Source of the DNA: JAZKSG01 sp036626215
GTDB lineage: Archaea > Thermoplasmatota > E2 > DHVEG-1
Length of the DNA stretch: 25,391 nucleotides
Direction: 5' to 3'
NCBI GenBank assembly: GCA_036626215.1
Contig: JAZKSG010000021.1
Coordinates: forward strand, 1-25,391
The translations under genes were made by a program, and so were the position numbers. The notes below the pieces were generated by a model that saw nothing but the letters and a program-made list of their open reading frames with translations, had not been told where the DNA came from and searched no databases. Below are positions 8,501-15,353 of the stretch, piece by piece (the stretch's first letter is position 1; the number at the start of each line of letters is the position of its first letter).

Positions 8501-8877
8501 ATGGTGAAAGTACTTATGTCTGCATTGGCAGCTGTAACCAGTATAACGCTTCCACTATCTCCGCCATCAATTATGGTATTCGCTCTGTCTTCTCCAAACA
8601 AGTCTATACTTTTATTGACCACTACCTTTTCGTTATAAACGCCTTCGTAAACAATAACTCGATCTCCGTCACTACAGTTATCAGATTTTATTGCATCACG
8701 GATAGAACTAAAATGATCAATACCCCAACCAGGTGTAGAATTATCAAAATTGTCATCTACATAAAATTTATCAGTGGTTGAAGCTGAACATACTTCAACA
8801 TAGCTAAGCTGAAAATTTAAACATAGTAAGAGAATAATAAAACCAACCGCTGTTCTATATATTATTTCTCTGTTCAT
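5572..8877 (-). CDS. Secreted, membrane-anchored NosD/PKD surface protein
   Basis: A 1101-residue cell-surface protein. The open frame continues upstream to 9039, but that part lies in the tRNA-Pro gene, so I start at the ATG at 8877, which gives a signal peptide (residues 1-32, MNREIIYRT then a hydrophobic core). Domains: YVDDNFDN and a NosD/parallel beta-helix region of N-rich repeats (about 38-430) ending GGNYWGDYTGTD; PKD 1 (about 435-517, SYSWDLGDGTT); a beta-sandwich (517-600); PKD 2 (about 612-692, EYTWDFGDGTTG); DTDGDGEVDS, possibly calcium-binding, near 725; a transmembrane helix (about 979-1001); then a basic segment and an Ig-like domain (1010-1101, VEFYVNGRLKETL). Many N-X-S/T sites suggest glycosylation. 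Likely adhesion or envelope role. Confidence 0.85.
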   Translation of the reverse strand: MNREIIYRTAVGFIILLLCLNFQLSYVEVCSASTTDKFYVDDNFDNSTPGWGIDHFSSIRDAIKSDNCSDGDRVIVYEGVYNEKVVVNKSIDLFGEDRANTIIDGGDSGSVILVTAANADISTFTIRNSGSNGRDAAVKVNAGNCRVVDNIIKNSINGVLVNNSDQTTVAYNSITGNNNGIFLSESDSNNINHNDIYSNSYNGIFLNVSCSSNAISNNNIYSNSKNGIYLLDLCNQNNITSNKVYSNNEIGVRIENSSSNHVYNNPSLNQNGYYGVMISGSSNIVDENTINSNDKHGVFLLADDNTIISDNTINGNNYDGIRIQNSTLDQIKSNRVTENSRYGIYINYYAVSNTIYDNYISGNSESNARDISADVNNWYTSKTAGSNIINGPYIGGNYWGDYTGTDSNNDGIGESTYDGISGSNVTDPNPLTHRLPVAITNGPYEASTGEEFTLDASTSYSPDGDIVSYSWDLGDGTTSSSESLTHSYSTAGTYTISLTVTNSYGGNDTTTTQAVITKDTTPPTIQILQNGSSYSNVHTYKVKVTDNVETKNVWIEYWYNTSEEKMTAEMENLGNNRYKKVITAPNPDYDVYCVVYANDTSGNTGNTKKPFVDLGGPYKNCTVLKNITFDGTKSYDLDGIITEYTWDFGDGTTGKGSTCKHKFFTDQKYTVTLTATDNDGNTNSASTTITVQPLSNSTPSSKMLNDLEDDFNITFDDPFKSYDTDGDGEVDSFVDPNDILKVLHPKTLEINGNNAFLLKVKEADQKVFLWDATDNKIIDVTYQEGKIKDTKGVTNDDAGTRTLSVTINKADWTYFKVKDHYPNENLTSVKRADKSAVSPSRVWRKNNEISVLDDPSTKYYLVYSYTPERILTKAEILPQSGANIGKNNQTISITYEVPVKITDAVFFSYETGTTKYIQKDLEVFNNNRTFEYTPPSNLPEGMYELNMEAQTPDGDETLQNASSYYFTPYSTPGEEEGSILELLIIAIFIGAAGGAIFLLLKNKEINLQSFIYFKNKKILPFFKPIVFGPLKFDVDSDKVNKVEFYVNGRLKETLTEEPFIWNYDETSFFKQNIETRVYDKKGNQSSTGETTYFVFNPPTFL

Positions 8878-8891
8878 CCCATCCAATCCAT

Positions 8892-8903
8892 CTGCACGTG
8901 CAG
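8892..8903. promoter_or_regulatory. 12-bp palindrome CTGCACGTGCAG before NosD/PKD gene
   Basis: A perfect 12-bp palindrome centred about 20 bp upstream of the NosD/PKD start codon. A TATA-like AT tract on the minus strand lies at about 8930-8937, which would put the transcript start near 8905-8909, right beside the palindrome. It contains TGCA-CG-TGCA, the same layout as the sites at 15213 and 23679. Candidate repressor site; no binding protein is identified. Confidence 0.4.
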
Positions 8904-8994
8904 TTACATATTCAAAAACAGTTCTTGGAATAAAAAGATTTCCAATTATAAAAAAATTATTGATTGCTATCTCTCTCAAAAAAAGATTTTTTAG

Positions 8995-9069
8995 TGGGCC
9001 CGCCCGAATTTGAATCGGAGTCCATTGCTCCCAAAGCAACGAGGATCGGCCAAGCTACCCTACGGGCCC
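8995..9069 (-). tRNA. tRNA-Pro (anticodon UGG)
   Basis: On the minus strand the acceptor stem is GGGCCCG (9069-9063) paired with CGGGCCC, followed by discriminator A. The anticodon stem GTTGC/GCAAT closes a 7-base loop TTTGGGA with anticodon TGG, which decodes proline CCN codons. The T arm is TCCGA-TTCAAAT-TCGGG. The D arm has A14, GG at 18-19 and A21, with a G10-U25 pair as often seen in archaea. No CCA is encoded; the bases after the discriminator are CTA. No intron is seen. It lies upstream of the NosD/PKD gene on the same strand. Confidence 0.95.
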
Positions 9070-9112
9070 AATGAAGATTTACAGACAGCTTGCTCCATTG
9101 GAATGAAAGACT

Positions 9113-9129
9113 GATATTTAAAAACTTTT
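9113..9129 (+). promoter_or_regulatory. TATA-like promoter for CPBP gene (leaderless)
   Basis: ATATTTAAAAACTTTTA lies about 30-45 bp before the ATG at 9159, and no Shine-Dalgarno is seen, which fits a short-leader or leaderless mRNA. The same AT tract read on the other strand could serve the divergent tRNA-Pro gene. Confidence 0.45.
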
Positions 9130-9158
9130 ATGAAATAAAAAAACTATGACATATACTC

Positions 9159-9902
9159 ATGGATTTCAACTACAAAAAACCTACACATCTTTTGGCTTTA
9201 ATTCTAATTGCCGTAACTTTTGCTTTATTTTTATTGCTACCTATACTTTCTTTCTATGGTTTTCCCTCTACTGCCTCTTCAGGTGTAGAACAATTACAAG
9301 AGATACCTAGTTATGTAAAACTCATTTTTGAAATATTTCTACTGTTTTTCCAGTTGGCATTAGCTTTTGTATTGCTGGTTTTGTTTCCAATGGCATGGTA
9401 TTCCCTTGTCAACAAAAAAAACTTTCATGGAATATTGGAAGAAATCAAATTAAAGAAAAAAAATCTACCAAAGTCTCTACTTTGGGGTTTAATATCAGCA
9501 GCGGGAATAATCGGCATTCTTACTCTTTTTGAAATTCTTTTGGTACAAGCAGGTATAGAACCAAAAGATCTTGGAAATACTCAGGATGTAGCAGCTTTTT
9601 TTTCTCCGCTTTCTCTGTTTGTTCTTCTTGCTGTTCAACCTGTTGCTGAAGAATTTTTCTACAGAGGTTTTCTTCTAGACAAGTTTAGCTCTATTTTTGA
9701 TGAACACATCGCAGTTGTTCTGACTGCAGTTTTGTTTGGACTTGCTCATCTAACTTACAACAAGTTTTTCCCAGCGATTTTTATAGCTGGAGCAGGACTA
9801 ATCTTGGGTTATCTGGTAGTTAGAACAAAAAATCTTTACTCTGCCATATTTGCACATATAGCTTTCAACCTCACTAGTTTCGCGTTTTTATATTTCATAT
9901 AA
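9159..9902 (+). CDS. CPBP family intramembrane metalloprotease
   Basis: A 247-residue integral membrane protein of the CPBP (CAAX protease and bacteriocin-processing, Abi/Rce1) family. The expected active-site residues are present: EEFFYR (Glu164, Glu165, Arg169), FGLAH (His197) and HIAFN (His233, Asn237). Several hydrophobic segments are visible (about 8-33, 55-85, 105-131, 150-163, 185-197, 205-222, 228-246). The family cleaves or processes peptides within the membrane; archaeal substrates are unknown. It has its own TATA-like promoter and lies just ahead of ndk, but the 76-bp gap and the separate ndk start suggest they need not be co-transcribed. Confidence 0.88.
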   Translation: MDFNYKKPTHLLALILIAVTFALFLLLPILSFYGFPSTASSGVEQLQEIPSYVKLIFEIFLLFFQLALAFVLLVLFPMAWYSLVNKKNFHGILEEIKLKKKNLPKSLLWGLISAAGIIGILTLFEILLVQAGIEPKDLGNTQDVAAFFSPLSLFVLLAVQPVAEEFFYRGFLLDKFSSIFDEHIAVVLTAVLFGLAHLTYNKFFPAIFIAGAGLILGYLVVRTKNLYSAIFAHIAFNLTSFAFLYFI

Positions 9903-9978
9903 CATTGAGGGTTAATTCTTTAAAGCAGTTGGCTATGTCTTTGTTTTGTCTATCATGATAAAGTGGGAAGATTAGTTT

Positions 9979-10434
9979 ATGAGTAAAGAAAGAACATTTG
10001 TTATGATAAAGCCAGATGCTGTTCAACGTGGATTAATTGGCGAAATTATAAAACGTTTTGAACGTAAAGGTTTAAAACTTGTAGCTATGAAAATGTTGTC
10101 TGTTGATCGCGCGTTAGCGGAGGAACATTATGGTGTCCACAAAGGTAAACCTTTTTTTGAGCCAACAGTGGAATTTATTACTTCTTCCCCTGTAGTAGCT
10201 ATGGTTATTGAAGGCGAAAATGCTATTGGTTTAGTTAGAAACATGATGGGTGAAACAGATCCAAGCGAAGCTTCAATGGGCACAATTCGTGGTGATTTCG
10301 GTCAGTTTATAGGTAGAAATATAGTTCATGGTTCAGATGGAGAAGATACTGCTGAGTTCGAAATCGGATTATGGTTTGATGAGGATGAATTAGTAGATTA
10401 TGAGAGAATCGACGAAACTTGGCTGAAAGAATAA
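9979..10434 (+). CDS. ndk: Nucleoside diphosphate kinase
   Basis: Transfers the gamma-phosphate of ATP to nucleoside diphosphates through a phosphohistidine. At 151 residues it is a standard-size NDK. The opening ERTFVMIKPDAVQRGLIGE contains the nucleotide-binding Lys11; RNIVHGSDG carries the catalytic His117; GETDPSEASMGTIRGDF is the conserved nucleotide-binding stretch. Codons are T/G-rich at third positions (GGT, GAT, GTT), like the gene part that follows at 10635. It has no strong Shine-Dalgarno. Confidence is very high. Confidence 0.97.
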   Translation: MSKERTFVMIKPDAVQRGLIGEIIKRFERKGLKLVAMKMLSVDRALAEEHYGVHKGKPFFEPTVEFITSSPVVAMVIEGENAIGLVRNMMGETDPSEASMGTIRGDFGQFIGRNIVHGSDGEDTAEFEIGLWFDEDELVDYERIDETWLKE

Positions 10435-10634
10435 AGACATTTTTCCATTAAAAATCAAAGTTTTTTGTAACATATCTATCATAATCCTGCCTAAATTATG
10501 AAAAAGTTTAAAATCTTTTGTTTCATGGTGTTTTGACGGGATAAGGATGAGATTGGATAGCTGCTCTATTTGGTTCATTTCATTCTTTTTGTCCGTTGGA
10601 TTTATAATCTATAACTAGATTTGAGCTGTAAATT
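10435..10634. promoter_or_regulatory. Intergenic region with promoter for bactofilin-like gene
   Basis: No convincing gene is seen in these 200 bp. ATTTATAATC at about 10599-10608 is a TATA-like box about 30 bp before the ATG at 10635, consistent with a leaderless mRNA. A second AT tract (GTTTAAAATC) lies at about 10506-10516. A 23-codon hydrophobic ORF at about 10548-10619 covers the TATA box and is probably chance. Confidence 0.4.
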
Positions 10635-11558
10635 ATGGTTTTTGATAGACGAACATTGGTTGTACCAAAAAATACTAAGTTTGAGGAGCACAACATCGTT
10701 ACTACTGGTGATGTAGTAGTTGGCGATAGAGCTCTGGTGCGTTTTGGTATTAAGACAGATGGACGTATTTTTATCGGTGAACATGCTATCGTTGACGGTG
10801 CTTTAGATGCTTCTGGCGACATCCGTGTTGATAGTTTTTCTAATATAGGTGGCGATGTTGATAGCGGTGGAGATGTCTACTTCGGTGAGAAGTGTAAGGT
10901 TAACGGTAAACTTTCTTTGGATGGAGATTTGGATGTAGGGGATAGCGTTGAAATAGATGAAGGTTTTGAAGCTAAAGGATGGATTAATATCCGTAGTCCA
11001 ATACCCGTAGTAATATATATTTTTATATATCTTGTACAGATGTTGAAAATGGGTCACAGCGAAGAAATAGAACGAATACTTGAAGAAATGGAAAAAAACG
11101 AAGGCGACACCATACCTATATCAGAAACATTTTTCTATATTCCAAACAACTCCATAATAGGTATCCAAAAATCTAAACTCGACTGGAACATCAGAATCGG
11201 AAAAAAATCAAAAATCATCGGAAACTTCGACGTAAAAGGAAACGTCTTCATAGAAGAAAAAACAGTCTTCCATGGAAGCATCAACACCAACGGAGAAGTA
11301 TACTGTGGGCCAAAAACATCGATCAAAGGAAACATAAAAGCTGATGGAGACGTCGAAATAGATGAAAAATGCAAAGTAGATGGAGACATAACTGGAAAAA
11401 AAATATTTATGGCTAAAAACGCTGTTGTACAAAACGAACTTTATGCAAAAAACGGTGTATCCTTCAACATAAACAAAAAAGTAAAAGTAGAAGATAAAGT
11501 CCAACGTTTCGAAAAAAATGTGGACGTAGTAGATGACGTAAAAAACATGTTAGAGTAA
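10635..11558 (+). CDS. Two-domain bactofilin-like (polymer-forming) protein with hydrophobic helix
   Basis: A 307-residue protein with two blocks of short beta-helix repeats rich in G-D/N turns. The first (about 20-118) includes TGDVVVGDRA, ASGDIRVDSF and SGGDVYFGEK. The second (about 183-275) includes KGNVFIEEKT, TNGEVYCGPK and ADGDVEIDEK. This matches the bactofilin / polymer-forming cytoskeletal fold. Between them is a hydrophobic stretch (122-138, PIPVVIYIFIYLVQMLK) followed by an acidic helix (EEIERILEEMEK). Bactofilins form membrane-associated filaments; here the helix may anchor the protein. Codon use switches sharply near residue 141: T/G-ending before, A/C-ending after, which may mark a fusion. 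The function in this organism is unknown. Confidence 0.75.
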   Translation: MVFDRRTLVVPKNTKFEEHNIVTTGDVVVGDRALVRFGIKTDGRIFIGEHAIVDGALDASGDIRVDSFSNIGGDVDSGGDVYFGEKCKVNGKLSLDGDLDVGDSVEIDEGFEAKGWINIRSPIPVVIYIFIYLVQMLKMGHSEEIERILEEMEKNEGDTIPISETFFYIPNNSIIGIQKSKLDWNIRIGKKSKIIGNFDVKGNVFIEEKTVFHGSINTNGEVYCGPKTSIKGNIKADGDVEIDEKCKVDGDITGKKIFMAKNAVVQNELYAKNGVSFNINKKVKVEDKVQRFEKNVDVVDDVKNMLE

Positions 11559-11589
11559 AAAAACAGTTTTTATGTTTTGATGATATATT

Positions 11590-12795
11590 ATGAGCATGCA
11601 AATAGGGATCGTAGGGAAACCAAACGTTGGCAAATCCACTTTTTTTAACGCAGCCACCGAAGCTGAAGCAGAAATTGCAAACTATCCTTTCACCACTATC
11701 GATGCAAACCGCGGAGTCATGTACGTCCGAAAACAATGTCCCTGTCAAGAATTTGAAGTAACCTGTACACCCCATAACTCAAAATGTATCAATGGAACAA
11801 GATATGTACCTATAGAGGCCATAGATGTAGCTGGACTTGTACCAAACGCATACAAAGGAAAAGGATTGGGAAATAAATTCCTAGATGAACTACGTCAAGC
11901 AGATGCATTAATCCATATAGTAGACGGATCAGGTAGCACAGATGCAGAAGGAAACCCCTGCAGCAGAGGAAACTATAACCCGTTAAATGATGTTGATTTT
12001 CTGGAGGAAGAAATAAACTATTGGTTAAAAGGAATAATCGAAAAAAATCTTGAGTCGATAACTAGAAAATGTGAACTTGAAGGTAAAAAAATTGATTCTA
12101 TGTTAGCGGACAAATTAACAGGTTTAGGGATACGAGAAGAACACGTATGCAACGCTATAAAAAAAACCGATTTACCTCCTCAAAAACCATCAGATTGGAC
12201 TGAAGAAAACCTTTTAGAACTCTCTGACCACATCAGAAAAACCAGTAAACCAATGCTTATATCTTTCAACAAATGCGACCTCATAAAAGAAGATCCTTTT
12301 GATAAAATAAAACAAATAGAAAAAAAAGGATATATCGTTGTACCTACTAGCGCTGAATCAGAATTAGCCCTGATGAACGCTTCCAAAAAAAACCTTATAG
12401 AATATCAACCTGGCTCTGATGACTTCAAAGTTTTAAACAAAAAAGGTTTATCTGATAAACAACAACAGGCATTAGACTATATCAAAACACATGTCTTAAA
12501 AAAATTTGATTCTACTGGCGTACAAAAATGTATAGAAAAAGCAGTAGAAATGCTTGATCTTATAGTAGTATACCCTGTTGAAGACGAAACAAATCTCACC
12601 GATAAAAAAGACCGCATTCTACCAGATGCCTATCTTATGCCTTCTGGAAGCACAGCTCAGGATTTAGCATACAAAGTCCATACCGATATAGGTGAAAAAT
12701 TTATTAGAGCTATAGATGCAAAAACACAGAGAGTTATTGGTTCTGATCACAAACTAAAAGATGGAGATGTAATAAGAATAGTATCGGAATCCTAG
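11590..12795 (+). CDS. YchF/OLA1-like translation-associated P-loop GTPase
   Basis: A 401-residue P-loop NTPase of the COG0012 (YchF/OLA1) family, archaeal subtype as in MJ1332. G1 is GKPNVGKST (9-17), G3 is DVAG (79-82) and G4 is NKCD (227-230). A C-terminal TGS domain (about 320-400, ending KLKDGDVIRIV) completes it. OLA1/YchF in eukaryotes and bacteria has an altered G4 and prefers ATP; the intact NKCD here predicts GTP. Cys-rich stretch CPCQEF...TCTPHNSKC (50-66) is typical of the archaeal form and might bind metal or be redox-active. Family members associate with ribosomes. The stop is 4 bp from that of the convergent gene. Codons are mostly A/C-ending. Confidence 0.9.
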   Translation: MSMQIGIVGKPNVGKSTFFNAATEAEAEIANYPFTTIDANRGVMYVRKQCPCQEFEVTCTPHNSKCINGTRYVPIEAIDVAGLVPNAYKGKGLGNKFLDELRQADALIHIVDGSGSTDAEGNPCSRGNYNPLNDVDFLEEEINYWLKGIIEKNLESITRKCELEGKKIDSMLADKLTGLGIREEHVCNAIKKTDLPPQKPSDWTEENLLELSDHIRKTSKPMLISFNKCDLIKEDPFDKIKQIEKKGYIVVPTSAESELALMNASKKNLIEYQPGSDDFKVLNKKGLSDKQQQALDYIKTHVLKKFDSTGVQKCIEKAVEMLDLIVVYPVEDETNLTDKKDRILPDAYLMPSGSTAQDLAYKVHTDIGEKFIRAIDAKTQRVIGSDHKLKDGDVIRIVSES

Positions 12796-12799
12796 TTTT

Positions 12800-14293
12800 T
12801 TATTTATCTGTTTTTATTACACCTTTTTCGCCGCAACTAGGACATTCTATCCGGGTTACCCCGTCACTTGATTTCTCTGTTTTGAAAACATTTTCACAGA
12901 CAGGGCAACGTACACTAATTACTTTTTCTGTCTGTGTTGATGATGGCTTTTCTTCATCTTTTTCCCCTTCGTTTTCTTCTTGTTTCTCTTCTGTTTCAGT
13001 TTCTTTTTCAACTTCATCAGATTTTGTTTTTCCTTCCGTAGTTTCTTTCCTTTGTTCATGGAAAAACTTTAAAATTTCTTCTCTGGCTTCATCCCGAGGT
13101 TTACGTTTAAGATTCGAAAATTCTGTTTTATCTTTTGTATCTTCATCTTTCTTTTTTTCCTCTGAATCTCCTCCTCTGAAAGCCTTTTTATCCTTCTCAC
13201 GAGGGGTTCTACCTGTTTTTTCTACAGCTGAAGATAATGCTTTATCAAAAATATCGGATATAGGTGTTTCTTCTACATCATCCTCTTTCACCGCTTCTTT
13301 GGCTCCAATTGACTTTTCTTCTTTTTCTTCCTCAATCTTTTCTGAGGATTTAAATTTCTGTTTACTTTTGTTGTTTTCAAATGAAACCGCCTTTTTTTGA
13401 CGAACTTTTTCTTCTCTCTTTTTCTCTAATTTTTTTCCCTTTTCGTCAGTACCTTTTTCACCTATTGTTTCCTTATCAAAGAAAGGTTTACCCGCAAGTT
13501 TTTCTTCGTATTCCTTTATATTCTCCATAGAGGTTCTCTTGTTTTCTCCTTCTGATTCAGCAGTTTGTTTCTCTTCTTCAGCAGATTCCTGTAAATCGGA
13601 ATCCATACTCTCTGATTTCAGCCAATCCTCAACTTCCTCCTCAGATTCAGATGCCTCCTCAGTTGATTCTGTATAATCCTCTATTTTCCCGCTGCTTGGA
13701 TAAACCTCCTCTTCAGATACCCTGTTAACTTTTTTTCTAATCTCTCTATTCTTTTTGATTATACTCTGGAAGTATTTGATAGAGTCAGGAACAACTTTAG
13801 TGTTATATAAGATAGCTAAAAATGCAAGTAAAAACATTATAAAAAACGGGATATATGGATAGTAAAAAACATAGATCAATAAAGACTGATGTAAAATACT
13901 AGACTCTTGTATCGCAATGATAGATTTATAGTTGAAAAATAAACCAAGGATAGAGGAAATTAAACATCCTATACCCCCTGCTAACATTATAAGAAAAGAT
14001 GCCAACTCATATTTTTCTATCCTATAAAAAGTTAAACCTATATAGGAAAGAAGACTGAAAGACAAGATAACCCATAACGAAATAGTCAGCAGATTGACTT
14101 TCTCAGATATACTCTGTATTTCTAAGTTGTCACTTTTTTTAGCCATATCCAAGCTGAAATATAATCCTCCTTTTTTCTCTATAGAGTCTACATAAAACCA
14201 GGGGATAAAATGTGCAAAAACTAAACATAATATACTAAGAAATACCAGAAACGAGGTGATTTTCATAATTTTTTTAAATTTTCTCCGATTCAT
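12800..14293 (-). CDS. 4-TM membrane protein with long charged linker and C-terminal zinc ribbon
   Basis: A 497-residue protein I cannot assign to a named family. A short basic N-terminus (MNRRKFKKIMK) leads to four membrane helices (about 12-32, 68-90, 96-121, 138-163), with HFIPWFYVDS at the outer end of helix 1. Residues about 190-455 are an E/K/S-rich, probably disordered region. The last 39 residues form a zinc ribbon with Cys463, Cys466, Cys484 and Cys487 (CPVC and CPSC). The positive-inside rule puts both ends in the cytoplasm. It lies 8 bp after a related 4-TM gene, so they are probably one operon. The zinc ribbon suggests binding to a protein or nucleic acid near the membrane, which is an inference. 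Confidence 0.8.
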   Translation of the reverse strand: MNRRKFKKIMKITSFLVFLSILCLVFAHFIPWFYVDSIEKKGGLYFSLDMAKKSDNLEIQSISEKVNLLTISLWVILSFSLLSYIGLTFYRIEKYELASFLIMLAGGIGCLISSILGLFFNYKSIIAIQESSILHQSLLIYVFYYPYIPFFIMFLLAFLAILYNTKVVPDSIKYFQSIIKKNREIRKKVNRVSEEEVYPSSGKIEDYTESTEEASESEEEVEDWLKSESMDSDLQESAEEEKQTAESEGENKRTSMENIKEYEEKLAGKPFFDKETIGEKGTDEKGKKLEKKREEKVRQKKAVSFENNKSKQKFKSSEKIEEEKEEKSIGAKEAVKEDDVEETPISDIFDKALSSAVEKTGRTPREKDKKAFRGGDSEEKKKDEDTKDKTEFSNLKRKPRDEAREEILKFFHEQRKETTEGKTKSDEVEKETETEEKQEENEGEKDEEKPSSTQTEKVISVRCPVCENVFKTEKSSDGVTRIECPSCGEKGVIKTDK

Positions 14294-14301
14294 ATTTTCT
14301 C

Positions 14302-15096
14302 TTACATTTTATAATAAGAAAGAAGATTATCTTTTCTTTCCTCATTTCTCCACTTTTTATGTAACTCCTTGATGTTAATACTCATTATACTAAAAGCAAC
14401 TTTTATTGTTATAGATAGTATCAAAATAACTAAAAACGCCGTTGGGAAAATAAGACGAATGTTTCCGGTAGATACCAGATTCTGGTTGTAATATATTAGA
14501 TGGTAAACACCTAAAAACTTTATTAGAGATATAAGTAGAAAAACCCCGATTGTTACTATCACAGCTGAAAATATAGAATGAAAAATTTTGAAATTTTCTT
14601 TTGATAACAAATCAAAAAACCGGTCTATAAGCTGAATACCTATAAAAATCAAACTTAATAGTAGCAGTATAGAAAAACCATAAATCAAGATTTTTGATGT
14701 AGAAGAAAAATCCTGGAAAGATAAACCTATAGGTGTAGAACTATATTGGTTCTCATTTTCAGAGCCAAACTCAAAAACTCCTTTTATTTCTTCTTCGGCG
14801 TTATCTATCTCATCGTTTCTATAAAACACCGCTTCAACTGTCTCATTCTGAGTATAAGAGTCACAACTTATATATGTCCAGGGTCCAAGATAAGTCAAAA
14901 CAAGACAGACCACTGCCACCATAACTAAAAGTACACCTGATCTCAAAAAAGGTTTCTTTCTTTCTTTTGTTCCTTCCTTTCTTTTTCTCTTAGCTAATTC
15001 AGCCTTTTTAAAATTTTTATCAAGTTTCCCCTCTATATCAGGTTCTTTTTTTTCTTTGGATATATCCTCCTCTGGAATAACGTCTTCCTTCCGCAT
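14302..15096 (-). CDS. 4-TM membrane protein, paralogue of the following zinc-ribbon protein
   Basis: A 264-residue protein of unknown function. A charged cytoplasmic N-terminus (1-50, rich in K and E) precedes four membrane helices (about 52-73, 135-157, 171-196, 214-240) and a short basic tail. Helix 1 ends LVLTYLGPWTYISCDS, closely matching LVFAHFIPWFYVDS in the next gene, and the helix layout is the same apart from a longer outer loop (74-134), so the two look like tandem paralogues. The charged region is N-terminal here and C-terminal in the partner. GAAGGAGAG is a good Shine-Dalgarno before the ATG. A hairpin-like repeat and a TATA-like box lie just upstream. Confidence 0.78.
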   Translation of the reverse strand: MRKEDVIPEEDISKEKKEPDIEGKLDKNFKKAELAKRKRKEGTKERKKPFLRSGVLLVMVAVVCLVLTYLGPWTYISCDSYTQNETVEAVFYRNDEIDNAEEEIKGVFEFGSENENQYSSTPIGLSFQDFSSTSKILIYGFSILLLLSLIFIGIQLIDRFFDLLSKENFKIFHSIFSAVIVTIGVFLLISLIKFLGVYHLIYYNQNLVSTGNIRLIFPTAFLVILILSITIKVAFSIMSINIKELHKKWRNEERKDNLLSYYKM

Positions 15097-15128
15097 CTAT
15101 TCTCTCCTTCACCAAAAACCCTTATTTT

Positions 15129-15146
15129 TAGTTGTAAAATCAACTA
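15129..15146. promoter_or_regulatory. Inverted repeat TAGTTG-N6-CAACTA at 4-TM operon promoter
   Basis: A perfect 6-bp inverted repeat with a TAAAAT spacer, 33-50 bp upstream of the first 4-TM gene. A minus-strand TATA-like box CCTTTAATAA lies at 15151-15160, placing the expected transcript start near 15128-15132, so the repeat sits between TATA box and start. Candidate operator; alternatively chance in AT-rich DNA. Confidence 0.35.
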
Positions 15147-15212
15147 TTTCTTATTAAAGGTTTTGAATAAATCAATACACTGGTAGAAAATCTAAAAACC
15201 TCGCTTTTTTCT

Positions 15213-15246
15213 TGCATATGCATTATATTCTGTATTTGCATATGTA
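15213..15246. promoter_or_regulatory. Two tandem palindromes TGCATATGCA and TGCATATGTA
   Basis: TGCATATGCA (15213-15222) is a perfect palindrome; TGCATATGTA (15237-15246) differs at one base and starts 24 bp later. Both sit inside a shared TTGCATATG repeat (15212-15220 and 15236-15244). They lie just upstream of a TATA-like box TTTTTTAAATAC (about 15257-15268) for the plus-strand 2-TM gene. The first site has the TGCA-NN-TGCA form also seen at 8893 and 23679. The rest of the 15097-15353 gap holds the opposing promoter and the Shine-Dalgarno at about 15334-15343. Confidence 0.45.
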
Positions 15247-15353
15247 CCTGCGAATTAGTTTTTTAAATACATCTTCCTTTCTATTTTTGGGAGCACTCTT
15301 TAAGCGGAAATACACTATTTTCGTTTAGCCTCAGAAGGAGGGGAAAAATTTAC

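Noticed and set aside
7600..8760. Repetitive N-rich DNA that could suggest a CRISPR or tandem array
   Set aside because: It encodes divergent beta-helix repeats in one frame; no identical direct repeats with unique spacers are visible.
8878..9039. N-terminal 54-codon extension of the NosD/PKD reading frame
   Set aside because: Its first codons lie inside the tRNA-Pro gene and starting at 8877 gives a clean signal peptide.
9068..9101. CCAATG...CATTGG inverted repeat beside tRNA-Pro as an integration site
   Set aside because: Only 6 bp, no repeated tRNA end and no integrase in the window.
9159..9902. CPBP protease as an abortive-infection defence gene
   Set aside because: Family members are often labelled Abi, but no toxin, bacteriocin, phage or defence gene lies nearby.
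10548..10619. 23-codon hydrophobic ORF before the bactofilin-like gene
   Set aside because: It covers the likely TATA box and has no convincing ribosome-binding site or family match.
12882..13400. 172-aa plus-strand ORF rich in Ser and Phe
   Set aside because: It is the antisense of the E/K-rich linker of the zinc-ribbon membrane protein; GAA/AAA codons read backwards as TTC/TTT.
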